Below, piece by piece: positions 1-7,270 of a DNA stretch of 64,000 bases. This DNA comes from a bacterium (GTDB taxonomy: Bacteria > Desulfobacterota > Binatia > HRBIN30 > CADEER01): positions 214,286-278,285 of the forward strand of contig JAHBUY010000007.1 in assembly GCA_019637795.1 (NCBI GenBank), read 5' to 3'. Within the stretch, counting starts at the first letter, position 1. Every line of letters begins with the position of its first letter. The notes under the pieces were generated by a model. It saw only the letters and a program-made list of their open reading frames with translations, was not told the DNA's origin and searched no databases. A program made the position numbers and the translations under genes.

Positions 1-31
1 ACACCATCCCCGAGCCGGTAGCCGGTTAAGG

Positions 32-74
32 CGGACATTCTTGAGTGCTTATACCCCCGGACATCTTGAGTGCT
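32..74. repeat. short imperfect direct repeat near the window edge
   Basis: Two near-identical 17-18 nt units (cggacattcttgagtgct at 32-49 and cggacatcttgagtgct at 58-74) are separated by 8 nt. They differ by a single inserted t. No gene is supported in this stretch. The units could be a regulator-binding pair or remains of a mobile-element end; the sequence alone does not decide. Confidence 0.5.
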
Positions 75-131
75 GCCTACACGGGTTTCTGCTGCGTTGC
101 GCCAACCGCCGTCGCTTGCTAGCCGCCGACC

Positions 132-512
132 ATGCAGTGGTTCTGGCGCTATCCGATGCTGCCGGTCGGGCTCGTGCTCATCGTTCTCGGGGTCGGCAAC
201 TGGAGCGTCAGCCAGCCGAAAGTCGCCGAGTACACCCGCCGGGCGAGCGCTCCGGATCCGATCGATACCCGCTCCTCGTTCGCGGATTTCGCCCGCCTCA
301 CGGCGCGCACCAACAGCGGCGTGCTCGAGGGGCTGCACCGCGGCACCGGCGACTATGGTGACGCCGAAGCCAAGCGAGACCTCTACACCGTCCTCGACAG
401 CGGTGGCCGCTTCATCGCGATGCTCGGGCTGCTCCTCGCCGGTATCGGCCTCATCCAGCACTGGCGTCACCGCGGGCCCGCGCGCGCCGACGGCACCAGC
501 GGCTGGATCTGA
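132..512 (+). CDS. small two-helix membrane protein, function unknown
   Basis: This encodes 126 residues. A hydrophobic helix lies at about residues 7-25 (LPVGLVLIVLGVGNW) and a second at about 93-108 (FIAMLGLLLAGIGLI). A soluble loop of about 65 residues lies between them, and the short C-terminal tail is basic. That suggests an inner-membrane protein with both helices spanning. The start is the ATG at 132; no strong ribosome binding site is visible. It converges on the leftward nuo operon, with 7 bp between the two stops. I do not recognise the family. Codon use and frame look coding, but the call rests on ORF length and the two helices only. Confidence 0.55.
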   Translation: MQWFWRYPMLPVGLVLIVLGVGNWSVSQPKVAEYTRRASAPDPIDTRSSFADFARLTARTNSGVLEGLHRGTGDYGDAEAKRDLYTVLDSGGRFIAMLGLLLAGIGLIQHWRHRGPARADGTSGWI

Positions 513-519
513 CCTCTCG

Positions 520-810
520 CTACGCGGCGGATTCGCCCGGGTCGCGTCGCGGCTGGACCTGGTCGGAGCGTACGTTGAGGACGGTGACGCGCAGGCCGCG
601 CGACGTCCAGCCGACGTCGAATCCAACCCGCATGCCTTCGCGCAGTTCCTCGAAGCGGCGGACCGTGCCGCTGATGATCACATGCGCCGCGGCGAACGGG
701 ATCTCGCGGCCCGAATCCGATCGCACCATGCCCAGGCCTGCACTGGGGAACAATCGGCGTATCGTCCCCACGTAGAAGGGTTCGCGGTGCGGCTCGGGCG
801 CTTCGGCCAT
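520..810 (-). CDS. cold-shock-domain-like small protein
   Basis: This encodes 96 residues. The core (about 13-80) reads as a small OB/cold-shock fold: GTIRRLFPSAGLGMVRSD aligns in pattern with the GTVKWFN...KGFGFI strand of CspA proteins, followed by an IPF segment and a final V-G-F-D-V strand. The classical aromatic RNP1 residues are only partly kept, so nucleic-acid binding is likely but not certain. The start is the ATG at 810, since an in-frame extension would run into nuoG. It begins 5 bp after the nuoG stop, so it is probably the last gene of the nuoB-F-G transcript. A charged, disordered tail follows the fold. CspA-type proteins act as RNA chaperones; a role here is inference. Confidence 0.6.
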   Translation of the reverse strand: MAEAPEPHREPFYVGTIRRLFPSAGLGMVRSDSGREIPFAAAHVIISGTVRRFEELREGMRVGFDVGWTSRGLRVTVLNVRSDQVQPRRDPGESAA

Positions 811-815
811 GCGGC

Positions 816-2402
816 TCACCGCGACGGGGCGCCCTCGAGCGCCAGACCGGCGTCGCCGAGGCGCGCATAGGAGAGGTGCCTGAACGACGCGTGCGATGCC
901 GCGAGCTCGGTGAAGACCGCGCTGGCGTCGGCCGGCACCGCCGGTCCGCCGAGGTCCCGCCGCAGCTCGCTCAACACCTGCCAGCCCGGGCGCGCCTGGC
1001 CGGGCGGTGGAATCGCTTCGCGGACCCGCTGCACCCGGCGGCTTCGGTTGATGAAGGTACCGTCGGTCTCGGCGAAGCTGCCGATTGGCAGCAGCACGTC
1101 GGCGATCTCGGCAGTGCGGGAGAAGTGCGTATCGAGCGCGACGACGAACTCGACCGAGTCTGCGAGCGCGTCGAGCAGCGACTCGCCGCAGGGCCCGAGG
1201 AGGTCGCTGCGCAGCAGCGCCAGGACGCGGATGGCGCCCGACCGGGCCGCGGCGATGACCGCGTCCAGGCCGGCGTCCGACGCGAGGAGGCGCAGGCCGG
1301 CGCTGTTCGGATTCTTGTCGGCGTCGATGAGGAAATCGTCGTGCAGGGCATCGGCCGGCGACCACGAGAGCGCCGCAACACGTGCCTGCAGGTGCCCGCG
1401 GAAGAGGCGATCGGCGAGGAAGACCTCTTCATTCGTCGCCTGCGCCGAGATCACGGCGGCCACGGCGTTCGGACCGTGTGCCGCGATTGCGGCGCGTATC
1501 CGCTCGACAACCTCGACACGGGCATCATCCCACCCGCGCACGGCCCAGCGGTCGCCCTCGCGGCTCACCGGCTGCAGCAGCCGGCCCTCGCCCTGGTAAC
1601 GCTGGTAGCTGAGGCGACCCTCGTCGCACATCCAGTACTGGTTGACGTCGGGGTTGTGGCGGGGCCGGAACCGGTACATCTCGCCGCGCCGGTGGTGGAT
1701 GTCGATGTTGCACCCGGTAGCGCAGGTGGCGCACACGCTCGGTGTGCGCTCCAGGTACCAGACGCGGGCCCGGAAGCGGAAGTCCTTGTTGGTGAGGGCG
1801 CCGACGGGGCAGATGTCGGCGACGTTGCCCGAGTAGTGGTTGTCCAGGCGCCTGCCCGGGAAGAGATCGATGGCGCAGTGGTTGCCGCGCTCGAAGACCC
1901 CGAGCTCGCTGGTCTTCGTGACCTCGTCGAGGAAGCGGACGCAGCGCGTGCAGAGAATGCAGCGCTCCTGGTCGAGCATGATCAGCGGTCCGATATCGAG
2001 CGCCTTCTCCTTGTGGACCTTGTCCTCGAGCGCGAACCGGCTCTCCTGCCGGTCGTAGTCCATGTAGTAGTCCTGCAGCTTGCACTCGCCCGCCTGGTCG
2101 CAGATCGGACAGTCGATCGGGTGGTTGATCAGCAGGAATTCGAGGACCGCGGCGCGCACTTCCTTCACCCGATCGCTCTGCGTGCGGATCACCATGCCCT
2201 CGGTGGCGCGCGTGTTACACGCGATCTGCAGCTTGGGCATCTTCTCGATCTCGACCAGGCACATGCGGCAGTTGCCGGCGACCGTGAGACCGGGGTGATA
2301 GCAATAGTGCGGAATCTCGATGCCGAGGCGCTCGGCCGCCTCGATCAGGTTGACACCGTCCTCGACGGTGATGCGCTGGCCGTCGATCTCGAGCGTGGGC
2401 AT
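816..2402 (-). CDS. nuoG: NADH-quinone oxidoreductase subunit G (short form)
   Basis: This is the Fe-S cluster-carrying subunit of the peripheral arm of complex I. It has 528 residues. An N-terminal 2Fe-2S ferredoxin domain has Cys34, Cys45, Cys48 and Cys62. A His-Cys cluster site follows (His94, Cys98, Cys101, Cys107), then a 4Fe-4S set (Cys148, Cys151, Cys154, Cys198). A further CxxCxxxC...C set (Cys224, Cys227, Cys231, Cys259) corresponds to the optional N7 cluster. The molybdopterin-oxidoreductase-like remainder is much shorter than in the roughly 900-residue E. coli protein. The ATG at 2402 lies 9 bp after nuoF, so the two are co-transcribed. Electrons pass from NuoF flavin through these clusters towards NuoB. 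Confidence 0.95.
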   Translation of the reverse strand: MPTLEIDGQRITVEDGVNLIEAAERLGIEIPHYCYHPGLTVAGNCRMCLVEIEKMPKLQIACNTRATEGMVIRTQSDRVKEVRAAVLEFLLINHPIDCPICDQAGECKLQDYYMDYDRQESRFALEDKVHKEKALDIGPLIMLDQERCILCTRCVRFLDEVTKTSELGVFERGNHCAIDLFPGRRLDNHYSGNVADICPVGALTNKDFRFRARVWYLERTPSVCATCATGCNIDIHHRRGEMYRFRPRHNPDVNQYWMCDEGRLSYQRYQGEGRLLQPVSREGDRWAVRGWDDARVEVVERIRAAIAAHGPNAVAAVISAQATNEEVFLADRLFRGHLQARVAALSWSPADALHDDFLIDADKNPNSAGLRLLASDAGLDAVIAAARSGAIRVLALLRSDLLGPCGESLLDALADSVEFVVALDTHFSRTAEIADVLLPIGSFAETDGTFINRSRRVQRVREAIPPPGQARPGWQVLSELRRDLGGPAVPADASAVFTELAASHASFRHLSYARLGDAGLALEGAPSR

Positions 2403-2411
2403 GGCGGGTCC

Positions 2412-3716
2412 TCAGGCCTGCGCCGCGGCTGCGGCCGGATGCAGGCGATCCCCGCGCGCGGGACAACCGCCGGTCTCGACGTGCCGCTCGAATTCCGGTC
2501 GGAACTTGCTGAGGAAGCTCTGCACCGGCATGGCCGCCGCATCGGCGAGGACGCAGACGGTGTTGCCGATCATGTTGTCGGCGACCCGGCGCAGCAGGTC
2601 CACGTCCTGCGGCCGCGCGCCGCCGTGCTCGAGCCGCATCAGCAGATCCTCCAGCCACCCCGTCCCTTCGCGACAGGGCGTGCACTGGCCGCACGACTCG
2701 TGACGGTAGAAGCGGGCAATGACCTGCAGTGCCCGGACCATGCAGGTGTCCTCGTCCATGACGATGATTCCGCACGAGCCGAGCAGCGAGCCTGCCTTGG
2801 CCACCGATTCGAAATCCATCGCGACGTCGATCTCGCCAGCCGTGAACACCGGCACCGACGAGCCGCCCGGGATGACCGCCTTCAGCGCCTTGCCGTCGCG
2901 GATGCCGCCGGCGTGCGTGTAGACGATCTCGCGCAGCGACGTGCCCATCGGCAGCTCGTAGACGCCCGGCTTGTTCACGTGTCCGCTGACGCAATAGAGC
3001 TTCGGCCCCGGGCTCTTCTCCGGGCCGATGCCCTTGAACCAGTCGGCCCCGCGGCTGACGATCGCCGGCACGCAGGCGAGCGTCTCGACGTTGTTGACGA
3101 TGGTGGGCGACGCGAAGAGCCCGTGAGTGGCGGGGAACGGCGGCTTGATGCGCGGGTAGGCGCGCTTGCCTTCGAGGGACTCGATGAGCCCGGTCTCCTC
3201 GCCGCAGATGTAGGCGCCGGCGCCCCGGTGCACGTAGATGTCGAGATCGTAGTCGGTGCCGTAGATGCGGCGTCCGAGATGGCCCTTCGCGTACGCTTCC
3301 GCGAGCGCCTCCTCCAGCACCTTGGCGCCGAAGGCGAACTCGCCGCGGATGTAGATGTACGCGGTGTGGCTCTGGATGGCGTACGCGGAGAGCAGCGTGC
3401 CCTCGATCAGCAGGTGCGGGTTGCGCTCGATGATCTGCCGATCCTTGAACGTCCCGGGCTCGCTCTCGTCGGCGTTGACGCACAGGTAGCGCGGCTTGGG
3501 ATTGTCCTTGGGCAGGAAGCCCCACTTCACGCCGGTCGGGAAGCCGGCGCCGCCACGACCGCGCAGGCCCGATGCCTTCACCAGTTCGACCAGCGCCGCC
3601 GGCTCCATTCCGCCGAGCGCCTGGCGCGCCGCCTGGTAGCCGCCGTCGCGTTCGTACACCTCGAGGCGCCGCAGATCGGGGACGTCCTCGTGCCGCAGCA
3701 GGATCTTCTCGCTCAT
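2412..3716 (-). CDS. nuoF: NADH-quinone oxidoreductase subunit F
   Basis: This is the NADH-oxidising flavoprotein of complex I, with 434 residues, the usual family length. The FMN/NADH-binding Gly-rich motif is RGRGGAGFPTG, followed by VNADESEPGTFKDR. The C-terminal 4Fe-4S cluster motif is SCGQCTPCREG, with a further Cys in NTVCVLADAAA. The start is the ATG at 3716 (MSEKILLRHE); an upstream in-frame extension overlaps nuoB and is not needed. It lies 35 bp after nuoB and 9 bp before nuoG. NuoF normally pairs with the 2Fe-2S protein NuoE; no nuoE is present beside it, so its partner must be encoded elsewhere. Confidence 0.96.
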   Translation of the reverse strand: MSEKILLRHEDVPDLRRLEVYERDGGYQAARQALGGMEPAALVELVKASGLRGRGGAGFPTGVKWGFLPKDNPKPRYLCVNADESEPGTFKDRQIIERNPHLLIEGTLLSAYAIQSHTAYIYIRGEFAFGAKVLEEALAEAYAKGHLGRRIYGTDYDLDIYVHRGAGAYICGEETGLIESLEGKRAYPRIKPPFPATHGLFASPTIVNNVETLACVPAIVSRGADWFKGIGPEKSPGPKLYCVSGHVNKPGVYELPMGTSLREIVYTHAGGIRDGKALKAVIPGGSSVPVFTAGEIDVAMDFESVAKAGSLLGSCGIIVMDEDTCMVRALQVIARFYRHESCGQCTPCREGTGWLEDLLMRLEHGGARPQDVDLLRRVADNMIGNTVCVLADAAAMPVQSFLSKFRPEFERHVETGGCPARGDRLHPAAAAAQA

Positions 3717-3751
3717 CGGGACTGGAAGCGGTGTTGACGACCGGCAACCGC

Positions 3752-4276
3752 TCAGGCGGGCTCGGTCACCTCGCCGGCGAGTCGCTGTTTCGAGTGCTGA
3801 ATCTTGCGTTGCAATGCCATCAGCCCGTCGAGGACCGCCTCCGGACGCGGCGGGCAGCCCGGCACGTAGACATCGACCGGGATGATGCGGTCGATCCCCG
3901 GCACGGTGGTGTAGTTGTCGTAGAAGCCGCCGGTCGAAGCGCAGGCGCCGAACGACAGCACCCACTTCGGCTCGGCCATCTGCTCGTAGACGCGCCGCAG
4001 GATCGGCGCCTGGCGGCAGGTGACGGTGCCGATCACCATCAGCAGGTCGGCCTGCCGCGGCGTGAAGCGCGGCAGCAGGGCGCCGAAGCGATCGATGTCG
4101 TAGGGCGACATCGTCAGGGACATGAACTCCATCGCGCAGCACGCCGTGGCGAAAGGGTACGGAAACAGGGAGAACTTCCGCGCCCACCCGACCGCCTTGT
4201 CGACGGTGGTGAGGATCACGCTGTCGTCGAGCAGCGCGTGCTCGTTCTTGCCGGGACTGATCTCCCGCAATTGCAT
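3752..4276 (-). CDS. nuoB: NADH-quinone oxidoreductase subunit B
   Basis: This is the complex I subunit that carries the terminal 4Fe-4S cluster N2, which hands electrons to quinone. It has 174 residues from the ATG at 4276 (MQLREISPGK). The N2 ligands are visible: the tandem Cys pair in TACCAMEFM, the Cys in GTVTCRQAP and the Cys in VPGCPPRPE. A longer start at 4360 would add 28 residues that overlap the divergent cupin gene and lack the usual character, so I reject it. It is the first gene of the leftward nuo run. NuoC and NuoD, which normally follow NuoB, are absent here. Confidence 0.95.
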   Translation of the reverse strand: MQLREISPGKNEHALLDDSVILTTVDKAVGWARKFSLFPYPFATACCAMEFMSLTMSPYDIDRFGALLPRFTPRQADLLMVIGTVTCRQAPILRRVYEQMAEPKWVLSFGACASTGGFYDNYTTVPGIDRIIPVDVYVPGCPPRPEAVLDGLMALQRKIQHSKQRLAGEVTEPA

Positions 4277-4358
4277 GGCCGACGTGTATCGAGTGCTCCC
4301 TGGGGAGTCAACGCGGTGTCCATTGCGTTTGCCGACCTGCCCCACTATGGCCACCGCC

Positions 4359-4682
4359 ATGTCCCGGTTCGCCGATGTGTCTGATCACAGCCGCTTCGCG
4401 CCCGAGAAGATGACCAAGAACAACCTCTTCACCACCGAGCGATTGTTCTGCGACGTCTACTGCTTCGAGCCCGGTCAGGAGCAGACCGCCCACACCCATG
4501 CGGGGTCGGACAAGGTCTACTACGTGCTCTCCGGCACGGCGTGGATCCGCATCGGCGACGAGGAGCGCGAGGCTCCGGCCGGAACCGCGGCGCTGGCGCC
4601 ATCCGAGGTGCCGCACGCGGTTCGCAACCCCGGACCAGAGCGCCTGCAGGTGCTGGTGCTGATGGCGCCGAAGCCGCGCTGA
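4359..4682 (+). CDS. cupin-domain protein
   Basis: This encodes 107 residues forming a single small beta-barrel cupin. Motif 1 is HTHAGSDKVYYVLSG: the two metal-binding His are present, and the usual Glu position is taken by Asp. Motif 2 is PSEVPHAVRNPG, with the third His. A single metal ion is therefore likely, but the substrate cannot be told from the sequence. The start is the ATG at 4359; an in-frame ATG at 4347 would add four residues and neither has a clear ribosome binding site. It diverges from nuoB and sits 120 bp upstream of the elongation factor P gene on the same strand. Confidence 0.8.
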   Translation: MSRFADVSDHSRFAPEKMTKNNLFTTERLFCDVYCFEPGQEQTAHTHAGSDKVYYVLSGTAWIRIGDEEREAPAGTAALAPSEVPHAVRNPGPERLQVLVLMAPKPR

Positions 4683-4802
4683 TCGCCAGCCGCCGCGACG
4701 GCTCGCCGCGCCCATCCTCGCTCCCGGGTCGCGTTGCGACCGCAAAACGCCGGTGCTACGGTCGCGGATCGTCTCGCGATTCGAAGGAGGCACCACTCGG
4801 CC

Positions 4803-5369
4803 ATGGCTGTGATCCCCGCCACCCAACTGCGCGCCGGCATGCTCATCACGTACAATGGTGAGCTGCATCGGGTGACCAACGTCGTGCACGTCACGCCCGG
4901 CAACTGGCGCGGCATGGTGCAGACCAAGCTGCGCAACCTGCGCAGCGGCACCCAGACCGAGAACCGCTTCCGTTCGGAGGACAAGGTCGACCGGGTCACC
5001 CTCGAACAGCACGACATGGAGTTCCTCTACCAGTCGGACGACCAGTACCACTTCATGAACACCGAGAACTACGAGCAGTTGGCGCTCGATGCCGAGACGC
5101 TGGGCGATGCGACCCAGTACCTGATCCCGAATTTCCGCCTGATGGTGGAGTTCTACGACGGGCGGCCGGTCGCCGTGGCGCTGCCGAAGACGGTGGATCT
5201 GAAGGTCGTCGATACGGCGCCTGGAATGAAGGGCGCGACGGTGACGAATCAGCTCAAACCGGCGACCACCGAGACCGGTCTGGTGGTCAACGTGCCGCCC
5301 TTCATCGACGTCGACGACGTCATCCGCGTCGATACGGAGAACGGACAGTACCTGTCGCGCGCGAAGTGA
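4803..5369 (+). CDS. efp: translation elongation factor P
   Basis: This is the ribosome-binding factor that relieves stalling at polyproline stretches, 188 residues, full length. The three beta-barrel domains are recognisable: an N-terminal KOW-like domain, then an OB domain (DQYHFMNTENYEQ), then a C-terminal OB domain ending VDTENGQYLSRAK. The tip of the domain I loop, where E. coli EF-P carries modified Lys34 in PGKGQ, reads TPGNWRG here, so the modified position is Asn. The start ATG at 4803 follows an AAGGAGG at 4784-4790 with a longish 12-nt spacer. Elongator families with Asn at this site are known, but the modification system, if any, is not. No epmA, epmB or earP gene is nearby. Confidence 0.95.
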   Translation: MAVIPATQLRAGMLITYNGELHRVTNVVHVTPGNWRGMVQTKLRNLRSGTQTENRFRSEDKVDRVTLEQHDMEFLYQSDDQYHFMNTENYEQLALDAETLGDATQYLIPNFRLMVEFYDGRPVAVALPKTVDLKVVDTAPGMKGATVTNQLKPATTETGLVVNVPPFIDVDDVIRVDTENGQYLSRAK

Positions 5370-5375
5370 TCCGCG

Positions 5376-5771
5376 TCAGTCCGACACGAACGTGTGGCTG
5401 ATGCTGTCATAGCGGTAGATGCGGCCGGTTCCCCGGCTCGATACCGCGGTACCCGTGAACGACATGGCGTCACCGACCATGTCCACGGTCACGGTCCCTG
5501 ACACCGACGTCGCCGGTGTCGTGACCGTCGTCGGCCCCACGGCATTGAAGGTCACATACTGCTGGAAGGTGGCGTAGTGGGCCTCTTCCGCTTTGACGGC
5601 GTTGGCGAGGTCATGGATCGCCGCCGCGTCATAGGCCTGCTGCCGGTAGCGGCTCATCCCCTGAACCGCGATCGCGGCCAGGATGCCGATGATCGCGACC
5701 ACGACCAGAAGCTCGATGAGGGTGAACCCAGCCTGCCCTGCGGGATTCTCGCGCTGCTCCTCGGCGTTCAT
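5376..5771 (-). CDS. type IV pilin / pseudopilin
   Basis: This encodes 131 residues beginning with a 15-residue hydrophilic leader, then the prepilin peptidase site G|FTLIELLVVVAIIGIL. Glu at mature position 5 (FTLIE) is the conserved assembly residue. After the roughly 25-residue hydrophobic helix comes AAIAVQGMSRYRQQAYD, then a short globular domain rich in Thr, Val and Ser. The length suits a minor pilin or a small major pilin. It converges on efp (6 bp between stops) and is not linked to other pilus genes in the window, so its assembly machinery is elsewhere. Secretion-type pseudopilin versus pilus subunit cannot be decided. Confidence 0.88.
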   Translation of the reverse strand: MNAEEQRENPAGQAGFTLIELLVVVAIIGILAAIAVQGMSRYRQQAYDAAAIHDLANAVKAEEAHYATFQQYVTFNAVGPTTVTTPATSVSGTVTVDMVGDAMSFTGTAVSSRGTGRIYRYDSISHTFVSD

Positions 5772-5943
5772 GGCAGCAATTGTTGCAAGGAGCGTACCCG
5801 TTAGCAGGCATCGGCTATTGCACGTGCGCTGCCGAACACGGGTGCGGCAGGTGCCGGGATGACGAAAAACGTCACCGCTGCGTCCCGTCCGCGTGCCGGT
5901 GGGTGCCGCGCCGCGCCGTTCCGCCGTGCGATCTGACGTGCGG

Positions 5944-6534
5944 TCACGCCGGCTGCATCGCCCGCCGCAGGACGCGCACGTGATAGTCGATGCCGGACCA
6001 CAGGCTCAACACCAGCGACGGCCAGAGGAAGTACATTCCCCCGGCGAAGAAATCGATGCCGAAGAACGTGTAGTGCAGCAACAGCCCGTGGAGGGCGAGC
6101 ATCTGGAAGATGGTCTTGTACTTCCCCAGCTCCTCGGCGGCGAGGACGATGCCCTCGCCGGTCGCCATCGCGCGCAGCCCCGTTACCGCGAGCTCGCGCC
6201 CGACGATCAGCACCACCACCCAGGCCGGCACCCGCGGCGTGCGCGGCATAGCGGTCAGCATGACCAGTGCGGCCATGACGATGAGCTTGTCGGCCAGTGG
6301 ATCGAGCAGCTTCCCCAGCCGGCTGGTGATGCCGTAGCGGCGGGCGAGATAGCCGTCGAAGAAGTCACTCCAGCAGGCGAGGAAGAAGGTCAGCGCCGCG
6401 AGCATCGCGCCGGTGCGATTCGGACGCAACAGCAGGAGGACCATCACCGGCACCAGCAGGATGCGAAGGATGCTGATGAGGTTCGGGACGTGGCGGAGCG
6501 GGATCAGACCCTCCGCCTCGCGGGGAGCGCTCAT
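5944..6534 (-). CDS. pgsA: CDP-diacylglycerol-glycerol-3-phosphate 3-phosphatidyltransferase
   Basis: This enzyme makes phosphatidylglycerol phosphate from CDP-diacylglycerol and glycerol 3-phosphate in the inner membrane. It has 196 residues. The CDP-alcohol phosphotransferase signature D-G-x2-A-R-x-G...G-x3-D-x3-D is complete as FDGYLARRYG followed by RLGKLLDPLADKL. Several hydrophobic helices follow (for example ALVMLTAM and WVVVLIVGRELAVTGLR), and GRELAVTGLR is typical of PgsA rather than of Pss or Cls relatives. The start is the ATG at 6534 (MSAPREAEGL). The lytic transglycosylase gene ends 39 bp upstream on the same strand, so the two may be co-transcribed. Confidence 0.92.
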   Translation of the reverse strand: MSAPREAEGLIPLRHVPNLISILRILLVPVMVLLLLRPNRTGAMLAALTFFLACWSDFFDGYLARRYGITSRLGKLLDPLADKLIVMAALVMLTAMPRTPRVPAWVVVLIVGRELAVTGLRAMATGEGIVLAAEELGKYKTIFQMLALHGLLLHYTFFGIDFFAGGMYFLWPSLVLSLWSGIDYHVRVLRRAMQPA

Positions 6535-6573
6535 GGCCGGCGATCTCCACTCGCCGAGGCCAGCGCGCGTGGC

Positions 6574-7188
6574 TCACGGCGCGCGATACTGCTCGCGATA
6601 CGCCAGTACGCGTTGCAGGTACTCGATCGTCTCCGGATACGGGGGCACCCCGCCATGGCGGCTCACCGCGCCGTCGCCGGCATTGTAGGCGGCAAGCGCG
6701 AGGCGCACATTGCCATTGTACTGGTCGAGCAGCAAACGCAGGTGGCGCACGCCGCCTTCGATGTTCTCGCGCGGATCGAACACCCGCCACACATTGTGGC
6801 GCCGCGCCGTGGCGGGCATGAGCTGCATGAGTCCGAGCGCCCCTTTCGGCGAGCGCGCGTACGAGACGAAGTTGGACTCGGTGCGGATGACCGCCTTCAC
6901 CAGGGCCGGATCGACGCGGTGGCGGACCGCGACCTCGGAAATGATCGGCTCGAGCGCCTCGCGCCGCGCCTTGCTGCTCGCCGAGTCCTGGCGGCCGCGG
7001 TAGAACCGCATCGTCGGGAACCCCGCCGTGCTGGGTGCGTAGCGGGTGTACCCGGGATTGGCGGGGGCGTTGCTGAAGAACAACCGGCCGCGGGCATCGC
7101 GGTACATGTAGATTTCGGCGGAGGCCGTGGACGGCAGCCATGACAGCCACCCACACAACACCGCCAACAGACCCACCGTCCACCGCAT
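6574..7188 (-). CDS. secreted lytic transglycosylase (SLT family)
   Basis: This is a peptidoglycan-cleaving enzyme of 204 residues from the ATG at 7188 (MRWTVGLLAV), which gives a clean signal peptide ending near STASA. The first mature segment (IYMYRDARGRLFFSN) matches the DUF4124-type module that often precedes SLT domains. The SLT domain covers about residues 85-195. Catalytic Glu lies in IRTESNFVSYARSPKGA, followed by GLMQLMPATA and LALAAYNAGDGAV, all diagnostic. The reading frame extends further upstream, but those residues precede the signal peptide and overlap nadB, so the shorter start is preferred. It diverges from nadB. Confidence 0.92.
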   Translation of the reverse strand: MRWTVGLLAVLCGWLSWLPSTASAEIYMYRDARGRLFFSNAPANPGYTRYAPSTAGFPTMRFYRGRQDSASSKARREALEPIISEVAVRHRVDPALVKAVIRTESNFVSYARSPKGALGLMQLMPATARRHNVWRVFDPRENIEGGVRHLRLLLDQYNGNVRLALAAYNAGDGAVSRHGGVPPYPETIEYLQRVLAYREQYRAP

Positions 7189-7270
7189 CGCGAGGCGGAG
7201 AATAGGTGCCGCCTCCGGCCCGTTCAAGCGGAATTTTGCCTCCCTTGCCTGCCTATCGGGGCGGTGAGAT

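Noticed and set aside
3..29. Possible end of an upstream gene (TIPEPVAG then TAA)
   Set aside because: Only eight codons are visible before the window edge; any frame would give such a tail.
876..3737. 953-residue open frame on the plus strand
   Set aside because: It lies antisense to nuoG and nuoF, whose Fe-S and FMN motifs are unmistakable; long antisense frames are expected at this GC content.
3752..4360. Longer NuoB start at 4360
   Set aside because: The extra 28 residues overlap the divergent cupin start and do not resemble NuoB; the ATG at 4276 fits the family.
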